A DNA stretch of 8,171 nt from Anoxynatronum sibiricum (GTDB taxonomy: Bacteria > Bacillota > Clostridia > Peptostreptococcales > Tindalliaceae). Below are positions 1 through 4,847 of the stretch, in pieces. Each line of letters begins with the position of its first letter. The first letter of the stretch is position 1. Both the position numbers and the translations under genes were made by a program. The notes beneath the pieces were generated by a model. The model was given only the letters and a program-made list of their open reading frames with translations, was not told the origin of the DNA and did not search any database. The DNA lies in the NCBI RefSeq assembly GCF_039414295.1, contig NZ_JBCITM010000037.1, positions 1 to 8,171 of the forward strand, read 5' to 3'.

Positions 1-27
1 CTGAACATGGTCTCTCTTTGTCATCAT
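1..27 (-). CDS. Start of an unidentified gene running off the left edge (partial)
   Basis: Only nine codons are visible, reading MMTKRDHVQ from two consecutive ATG codons. A Shine-Dalgarno-like AAGGGGTG (35-42) lies about seven bases upstream, which is why this start is preferred. An alternative start in another frame, TTG at 61 or ATG at 58, sits behind AAAAAGGAG (71-79) and is also open to the window edge. The gene follows the terminator of the cysteine desulfurase-thiI-moaC operon, so it is probably a separate transcription unit. Too little protein is visible to suggest a product, and the reading frame itself is not certain. Confidence 0.45.
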
Positions 28-29
28 TC

Positions 30-71
30 GAATCACCCCTTATATCTATATTCGACATCAAGGGGCGAATC
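30..71 (-). promoter_or_regulatory. Leader hairpin covering a ribosome binding site
   Basis: Two 12-base arms, 30-41 and 60-71, pair with one mismatch (32/69) and one G-U wobble on the minus-strand RNA, around an 18-base loop. The arm nearer the gene contains the AAGGGGTG Shine-Dalgarno sequence of the start at 27, so the folded RNA would hide it. The seen facts are the pairing and its position; a regulatory role is inference. Confidence 0.35.
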
Positions 72-87
72 TCCTTTTTGATTGCAA

Positions 88-116
88 GAAAAAAAGCCTA
101 TTTTCATAGACTTTTT
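88..116 (-). terminator. Rho-independent terminator of the moaC operon
   Basis: On the minus strand an 11-bp stem (116-106 with 101-91, one G-U pair) closes a GAAA tetraloop and runs directly into a tract of seven T. It lies about 80 bases past the moaC stop, with no gene between. The stem is A/T-flanked, so it could also stop plus-strand transcripts. Confidence 0.8.
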
Positions 117-126
117 CAACAACCTC

Positions 127-156
127 ACCGGCGTGATAACTTCAACGCCGGTTTTT
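127..156 (+). terminator. Terminator-like hairpin oriented on the plus strand
   Basis: A perfect 8-bp GC-rich stem (ACCGGCGT 127-134 with ACGCCGGT 145-152), a 10-base loop and five T at 152-156 form an intrinsic terminator reading left to right. No plus-strand gene precedes it in the window. On the minus strand the same hairpin has no U-tract, so there it may act only as a 3'-end stabiliser behind moaC. Confidence 0.5.
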
Positions 157-196
157 GATATTATATTGATAGTCCGCACCAGTACTTTTAAAGATA

Positions 197-709
197 TTAT
201 CCTCGTACTACTGGAATTTCATCTTCTTCTGTGCCGGGTCTGGCATAATCACCTGATTTTCCTCCGGATTTGCGCAACAGACAAATATCTGTTATGGTCA
301 TTTCCTTATCAATGGCTTTACACATGTCATAAATGGTCAGTGCTGTTACTGATACCGCAGTCAATGCTTCCATTTCCACACCCGTTTTGCCAGTTGTTTT
401 GACACTTGCCAGGATTTCAATTCTATTGTTTTCCCGATCAATCTGAAACTGAACATCGGCTCCTGAAAGAAACAGATTGTGACACATGGGTATCAGCTCA
501 CTGGTTCTTTTAGCAGCCATTATGCCAGCCACTTGAGCCACTGCCAGAACATCCCCTTTATTAATATCGTGCTCAATGATACGACGAAGTGTTTCTGATT
601 TCATTATAATGGAACCCTTGCAAATTGCCTCGCGCTGTGTGTTCAGTTTGTGTCCAACTTCAACCATTTTGGCACGGCCTTCTTCATTAAAATGTGTTAG
701 CTTCGACAT
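197..709 (-). CDS. moaC: Cyclic pyranopterin monophosphate synthase MoaC
   Basis: MoaC converts the 3',8-cyclo-GTP made by MoaA into cyclic pyranopterin monophosphate, the first stable intermediate of molybdenum cofactor synthesis in the cytoplasm. The 170-residue product has the family's usual size. Visible family motifs are TSELIPMCH (69-77), GVEMEALTAVSVTAL (110-124), IYDMCKAIDKEM (126-137) and the glycine/lysine loop LLRKSGGKSGDY (144-155). Residues at the known catalytic positions are present: K51, H77, E112, E114, D128, K131 and K147. One oddity is Asn at 78, where the family usually has Pro after Cys-His. The ATG start follows AAAAGGAGG (717-725) at good spacing. The gene is third in an operon, 30 bp behind thiI, and is followed by a U-tract terminator. 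No other molybdopterin gene is in view, so the MoaA partner must be encoded elsewhere. Confidence 0.96.
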   Translation of the reverse strand: MSKLTHFNEEGRAKMVEVGHKLNTQREAICKGSIIMKSETLRRIIEHDINKGDVLAVAQVAGIMAAKRTSELIPMCHNLFLSGADVQFQIDRENNRIEILASVKTTGKTGVEMEALTAVSVTALTIYDMCKAIDKEMTITDICLLRKSGGKSGDYARPGTEEDEIPVVRG

Positions 710-739
710 ACTGCTTCCTCCTTTTGCACATTATCCAGG

Positions 740-1945
740 CTAAGACAAAGCATCTTCGCCCACCACCTGATGCAATGACTCTTTAACCCATTCCACTTCA
801 ACGCTATTCAACAAATTGGTGGTCATCGCTTCCATCTCAATTATCTTTTCCGAGTTGACAATTTTATCCAGACGTGGTTTGGTGACAGGGCGTTTAGGTA
901 AAAACACAGTGCAACAATCCTCAAATGGCAAAATAGACGTCTCATAAGTATCAATTTTTCGGGCTACCTGAATGATTTGACTTTTATCCATTGCTATTAA
1001 TGGCCGAAATACAGGTAATGACACTGCTTCATTTGTTACGCGTATGCTTTGAATTGTTTGACTTGCCACTTGCCCCAACGACTCCCCAGTAATCAGTGCA
1101 TCGCACTCGTGTGAGGTAGCCAGCATTTCTGCCAATCGTGTCATCATTCGACGCACCAAAATTGTTCCTTCGTCATCCGGACACTTCTCGGCAACTTCTT
1201 GTTGAAAGGGCAGCAGGTTAATAGAAAACAATTGAATTGGTCCACAATAATGCGAAAGTAGCCTGGCTAGATTTTTGACTTTATCCTTAGCTTGCTTGCT
1301 TGTATATGGATAACTGTGAAAATGCACTGCCTTTAAAGCAACACCTCTTCGAGCCACCATCCAGCCAGCCACCGGACTGTCGATTCCTCCAGAAAGCAAC
1401 AGCATCGCATTGCCATTGGTTTCCCGTGGCAATCCACCTAATCCACGAACTCTATCGCTGAACACATAAGCTGATTCCTTAATTTCCACATGAATGGTTG
1501 TCTCTGGATGATGTACATCCACTAAAAGCCCTTCAGTGTGTTTTAACAGATGCGCTCCAATCTCTCGGCTGATTTCCTGAGAGCTAATTGGAAACGACTT
1601 ATCTGTTCTCTTTGTCTGAACCTTAAATGTTTTTATTCCCCGCTGCATTTGAAGATGCAACACTTCATTAAGTGCAGCTTCTTTTATCCCTTCCATAACG
1701 ACAGGAATTTTGACAGCGATACTGATCAAATCAATACCAAATACCTTCATCAGCGCTTTCAACAGTGGAGATTCATCCCGCTGGTCGAAAGGCACGTATA
1801 TTCGATTATGCTGCAAGTAAAACGAATGACACCCTAATGGCTTGAGCACGCGCCGAACTGACTTCATAAGCTTTTCTTCAAAAAGGCGTCGGTTTTTCCC
1901 CTTTAAAACCGTTTCACCACTTCGGATAATAATAAGCTTTTCCAA
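740..1945 (-). CDS. thiI: tRNA sulfurtransferase ThiI (tRNA 4-thiouridine synthase)
   Basis: ThiI adenylates U8 of tRNA and replaces the oxygen with sulfur received as persulfide from a cysteine desulfurase, giving 4-thiouridine; in some bacteria it also feeds thiamine thiazole synthesis. The 401-residue protein has the ferredoxin-like and THUMP N-terminal half (about 1-165), the GLGGLP linker (168-173), the PP-loop SGGIDSP (185-191), GESLGQVASQT (287-297) and PFEDCCTVFLP (340-350), whose cysteines lie in the region that carries the sulfur-accepting Cys in the family. There is no C-terminal rhodanese domain as in E. coli ThiI; this is the shorter Bacillus/Clostridium form. The start is TTG: the conserved N-terminus EKLIIIRSGETVLKGKNR begins right after it, the next Met is at residue 27, and AAGAGGTG lies five bases upstream. 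That site overlaps the end of the desulfurase gene, whose stop is four bases before the TTG. Confidence 0.96.
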   Translation of the reverse strand: MEKLIIIRSGETVLKGKNRRLFEEKLMKSVRRVLKPLGCHSFYLQHNRIYVPFDQRDESPLLKALMKVFGIDLISIAVKIPVVMEGIKEAALNEVLHLQMQRGIKTFKVQTKRTDKSFPISSQEISREIGAHLLKHTEGLLVDVHHPETTIHVEIKESAYVFSDRVRGLGGLPRETNGNAMLLLSGGIDSPVAGWMVARRGVALKAVHFHSYPYTSKQAKDKVKNLARLLSHYCGPIQLFSINLLPFQQEVAEKCPDDEGTILVRRMMTRLAEMLATSHECDALITGESLGQVASQTIQSIRVTNEAVSLPVFRPLIAMDKSQIIQVARKIDTYETSILPFEDCCTVFLPKRPVTKPRLDKIVNSEKIIEMEAMTTNLLNSVEVEWVKESLHQVVGEDALS

Positions 1946-1949
1946 CGAT

Positions 1950-3101
1950 TCACCTCTTCATCATTTTTCTCATTTTTTTTGTATTTCTTACCAAACAATC
2001 CGAAAAATAATCCACTTCTTCAAGTGTAAGACTTTCATCAAAGCTAACCCTCAAAGCGCCTTCAATTAAATGATCAGGTACTTTCATCGCCTTTAGAACA
2101 TGACTGCCTGCTTTGTGTGATGAACATGCCGACCCAGCTGACAGATGAATCCCATCATCTGAGAGCATACGTAGCATCACTTCGCTCTTTGTTCCTTCAA
2201 TGCATATCTGAAGAATCCCCGGAGCCTGATTGTCCTCAGCTGCCTCAATTATGTGAACATCGTCGAGAACTGATTTTAGTGTCTCAATCATTTGGCATCT
2301 CATGTTTCTTGTGTTAATTATTTTTTCGTTTAGGCCATTTATCTTCAGCTCTAATGCTGCTTCCATGCCAGCAATTCCTGCAATATTCTCAGTACCGGCT
2401 CGAATCCCGTTTTCTTGTCCACCGCCGATAATCATAGACTTTACCTTTTGTGGATAACGAATGTATAAAGCTCCAACACCTCTGGGCCCATTAAATTTAT
2501 GACCACTGATACTATAAAAATCAGCTTGCAGTGCAGACACATTCACTCGAATTTTTCCCACAGCCTGAATACCGTCAATGTGAATCAATGTATTCGGATT
2601 GCAATCTCGAATGACCTTGATCGCGGCCTCCAGCGGTTGTTTAATTCCTGTTTCATTATTAATGTGCATTAGACTAACCATTGCTGTTTCACTCGTTACC
2701 ATTGATTCCAGTGCTGCAACATCAATCATTCCATCTTTCTGACAAGGAATCTGAAATACTTGTTCGCCGCTTTTTTTTAAAAAGCTGTATGGCATCATTA
2801 CAGATGGGTGTTCAATAGCGCTGCATACCCACTGGTACCGGCCAAACTTCCAACCATGCGTCCCCATGATTGCCAGATTGTTGCCTTCTGACCCTCCAGA
2901 TGTGAAAACGAGCTCTCCTGATGATACATGGAGCAAGTCCTTGATTGTTTTTCGGGACATTTCCATTTTCTGCTTAACAGAATATCCAGCATGGTGTATT
3001 GAGGAAGGATTCGCGTAATCTTCCTGATAGCTTTGATTCATAACGCGCATCACACTGACATCTAATTTTGTTGTTGATGCATTATCCAAATATATTTCCA
3101 T
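1950..3101 (-). CDS. Cysteine desulfurase, NifS/IscS type (NifZ-like partner of ThiI)
   Basis: This is a PLP-dependent enzyme that takes sulfur from L-cysteine, leaving alanine and an enzyme-bound persulfide for transfer to an acceptor. Numbered from the chosen start (383 residues), visible landmarks are YLDNASTT near the N-terminus, AIEHPSV with His98, HIDGIQAVGK (174-183), the PLP lysine K202 in SGHKFNGPRGVGALYIR, GGGQENGIRAGTENI (226-240) and the catalytic Cys326 in SAGSACSSHKAG, typical of group I desulfurases. An ATG two codons earlier (3107) touches the GGGGG Shine-Dalgarno sequence with no spacing, so the second ATG at 3101 is preferred; it gives the usual short family N-terminus. The next gene is thiI, overlapping in its translation signals. 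In Bacillus subtilis a desulfurase called NifZ is encoded beside ThiI and supplies it with sulfur, so the same role is likely here; general Fe-S assembly cannot be excluded. It is first in the operon, behind the promoter at 3137-3165. Confidence 0.93.
   Translation of the reverse strand: MEIYLDNASTTKLDVSVMRVMNQSYQEDYANPSSIHHAGYSVKQKMEMSRKTIKDLLHVSSGELVFTSGGSEGNNLAIMGTHGWKFGRYQWVCSAIEHPSVMMPYSFLKKSGEQVFQIPCQKDGMIDVAALESMVTSETAMVSLMHINNETGIKQPLEAAIKVIRDCNPNTLIHIDGIQAVGKIRVNVSALQADFYSISGHKFNGPRGVGALYIRYPQKVKSMIIGGGQENGIRAGTENIAGIAGMEAALELKINGLNEKIINTRNMRCQMIETLKSVLDDVHIIEAAEDNQAPGILQICIEGTKSEVMLRMLSDDGIHLSAGSACSSHKAGSHVLKAMKVPDHLIEGALRVSFDESLTLEEVDYFSDCLVRNTKKMRKMMKR
1951..1958 (-). promoter_or_regulatory. 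thiI ribosome binding site inside the end of the desulfurase gene
   Basis: AAGAGGTG sits five bases before the TTG start of thiI and overlaps the last codons and TGA stop of the upstream gene. A ribosome finishing the desulfurase would therefore stop on the thiI start region. This supports the TTG start and suggests translational coupling of the two partner proteins. Confidence 0.75.
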
Positions 3102-3136
3102 GTACATCCCCCGCTTAAATGAACTCGACGCTTATC

Positions 3137-3165
3137 ATCATAACGGAATATGTCAGCGATGTAAA
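3137..3165 (-). promoter_or_regulatory. Sigma-A-type promoter of the desulfurase-thiI-moaC operon
   Basis: On the minus strand TTTACA (3165-3160) is followed after exactly 17 bases by TATGAT (3142-3137), five of six matches to each consensus hexamer. Transcription would begin near 3130, about 25-30 bases before the desulfurase start. The first base of the -35 box is the last base of the preceding hairpin. Confidence 0.75.
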
Positions 3166-3196
3166 GCTTCCAATCGTTGTTTATGGATTGGAAGCT
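3165..3196 (-). terminator. Hairpin after the SLH-protein gene, probable terminator
   Basis: A perfect 11-bp inverted repeat (AGCTTCCAATC 3165-3175, GATTGGAAGCT 3186-3196) with a 10-base loop lies 10 bases past the SLH gene's TAG stop. Only a short run of T follows on the minus strand, so termination may be incomplete and some read-through into the desulfurase operon is possible. Confidence 0.6.
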
Positions 3197-3206
3197 CTCA
3201 TATCAT

Positions 3207-4607
3207 CTATTGACTTTGAAGAATGATTTGTTTTGCAAGACCTGTGAGATGTTCTTCCACTTCAGATTCAAAGAACCAATAACGAGAATGCTCCTTTAAC
3301 TGTTCCCAGTAGTTCTCGAGGCGATCAAGTGCATCATCCGTTCCTTTATCAACAAAGCTGATGAATACGTCATTTTGAATCAGAATCAACAACGTTCTGA
3401 TATCTGTTTCGGATTGGATCAATGGCGGATAAAGCTCCGCTGCCTCTGTCAAACGATTTTGCTTCAACAGTTTTTCACTAAGAAGTATCGTTGATTCAAT
3501 CTTTTCCTGTCTATTCAACTCACTTCGGCGATGTCGCTGAAGTGCATCAATGAATAGAGTGTTAGGGGCTTCTTCTTGAATTTCATAAGCTAACAACAAG
3601 AAATTATTTACATCTGACGGATTCATACTCATGTATTTTTGCAAGGCTTCTGTCGCCAGTTCCACCCTTCTTAACGGATTAATGGATTGATCGTAGACCA
3701 TCAAATAAAAATTGTTTGCCAAAACTCTTTGATAGTCCTGATTTTTCAGACTCCATAAAGTTTCAATTGGATCAGGATCATAAAGATCGCGTTCATCGAA
3801 TGGTATAAATCCTACAATGTCCCGATATTCAAGTGTCGCAATAACATTGTTCATTTTTCGATCTAATTCATTATACTCATTTCTGTCTAGCGGAATATCA
3901 AAAACAGGATACCTTAATGGTCTGATATTTTCTGGATATGCAATCGAGAGTCGGTCTTCTTTCAAATAGGAAAGATTATGATATATTTTTTCTGCCAGCA
4001 CAGCTGCTTCAGCTCGGGTAATCAAATTTTCTGGGCGAAATGTCCCATCCTCATAACCACTAATAATTCCACTGGCCACCAGTTCGCTCAATTGATTTGC
4101 ATAGGGATCATCGGCATTCACATCACTAAAGTGTATGTCTTTCGAATTAGAAATAGGGGGTGTTGTCAGGCCATGTGTTAAGAGTGCCACTTCAAGACGT
4201 GTAATTGGTATGTTTGGATAAAAAAAATCATCCGGAAAAACAGCTTTAAATGCGAAGACATCTTCCCGGGCCGCAAACCTATGCTTATGAACATTCTGGA
4301 CACTTTTAAATGCCCAATGATTCACTGGCAGATCGCTGTATTCTACATCACTTAGGGAAGATTCACTTTTCAATCCATTCAAATTAATGACTTTATTGAT
4401 CATCACAACAAATTCTGCTCTAGTGATGGAATGATCAGGTCTGAAAGTTCCGTCAGGATACCCGCTGAAAACCGGGACATCGAAACTTACCTGATAGATT
4501 GCTTCTTCAGCCCAGTGATTTTCAATGTCACTGAATATAAAAGCATTGACTGTACATGTTGAAGAGATTATCATCAACACCAGTATTATTATGCTCCATC
4601 TTTTCAT
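3207..4607 (-). CDS. Secreted S-layer-homology (SLH) domain protein with helical C-terminal region
   Basis: This is an exported protein held on the cell wall by SLH repeats, which in studied Gram-positive bacteria bind pyruvylated secondary wall polymer. A signal peptide (KR, hydrophobic core to about 17, likely cleavage after VNA at 20-22) is followed by SLH 1 (about 24-75, GYPDGTFRP 49-57, ITRAEF 61-66), a diverged SLH 2 (about 85-147; ITRLEV 135-140 but no GYPDGTF-type loop) and SLH 3 (about 158-212, GYEDGTFRP 184-192, ITRAEA 197-202). The remaining 250 residues hold no domain I recognise. A stretch at about 285-460 is rich in predicted-looking amphipathic helices and could be TPR-like. 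ATG at 4607 follows AGGAGG (4614-4619). The gene is flanked by hairpins on both sides, so it is probably monocistronic. Its neighbour upstream is another exported wall protein. The substrate or function of the C-terminal region is unknown. Confidence 0.88.
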   Translation of the reverse strand: MKRWSIIILVLMIISSTCTVNAFIFSDIENHWAEEAIYQVSFDVPVFSGYPDGTFRPDHSITRAEFVVMINKVINLNGLKSESSLSDVEYSDLPVNHWAFKSVQNVHKHRFAAREDVFAFKAVFPDDFFYPNIPITRLEVALLTHGLTTPPISNSKDIHFSDVNADDPYANQLSELVASGIISGYEDGTFRPENLITRAEAAVLAEKIYHNLSYLKEDRLSIAYPENIRPLRYPVFDIPLDRNEYNELDRKMNNVIATLEYRDIVGFIPFDERDLYDPDPIETLWSLKNQDYQRVLANNFYLMVYDQSINPLRRVELATEALQKYMSMNPSDVNNFLLLAYEIQEEAPNTLFIDALQRHRRSELNRQEKIESTILLSEKLLKQNRLTEAAELYPPLIQSETDIRTLLILIQNDVFISFVDKGTDDALDRLENYWEQLKEHSRYWFFESEVEEHLTGLAKQIILQSQ

Positions 4608-4730
4608 GATTTACCTCCTGTCAAACGTCAAATTCGTAATATGACATCACATGACTTATGTTCTTTAGCCTTTCTATGTTTACATACTACCCAATAGTTG
4701 TAACGATATTGCCCGTAAATGGTTTCAGAT

Positions 4731-4759
4731 TTTATAAACATTTTTATTCTTCTTCAGAA
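4731..4759 (-). promoter_or_regulatory. Weak candidate promoter for the SLH-protein gene
   Basis: TATAAA (4736-4731) lies 17 bases after TTCTGA (4759-4754) on the minus strand. The -10 is good and the -35 poor. Use of it would give a leader of about 115 bases. No better sigma-A match is visible in 4620-4765, and I could not make a convincing sporulation-sigma match either. Confidence 0.25.
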
Positions 4760-4765
4760 AACGAC

Positions 4766-4817
4766 AAACAAGCGATTCGAGACAATCCTCTAGTAGAATG
4801 CCCTGAATCGCTTGTTT
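4766..4817 (-). terminator. Long-stem hairpin after the SpoIID-family gene, probable terminator
   Basis: A perfect 13-bp inverted repeat (AAACAAGCGATTC 4766-4778 and GAATCGCTTGTTT 4805-4817) encloses 26 bases, within which a further short stem can form. It starts about 30 bases past the stop of the upstream gene. On the minus strand the U-rich part is broken (GTTTGTCGTTTTC), so it is a likely but not textbook terminator. Confidence 0.6.
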
Positions 4818-4847
4818 AGTTTAATCACAAACTAATAAACAAACTAT

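Noticed and set aside
82..402. Plus-strand frame over the moaC end and its terminators
   Set aside because: It is antisense to moaC and crosses two hairpins; no ribosome binding site or recognisable protein.
3102..3107. ATG at 3107 as start of the cysteine desulfurase
   Set aside because: The GGGGG binding site touches this ATG with no spacing; the ATG at 3101 has proper spacing and gives the family's usual N-terminus.
4550..4607. Lipoprotein signal in the SLH protein (Cys18)
   Set aside because: SSTC lacks the Leu and small-residue pattern of a lipobox; a signal peptidase I site after VNA fits better.
4678..4704. Imperfect dyad GTTTAC...GTAAC upstream of the SLH gene as an operator
   Set aside because: The arms pair only with shifts and bulges, and no firm promoter is placed near it; chance is likely.
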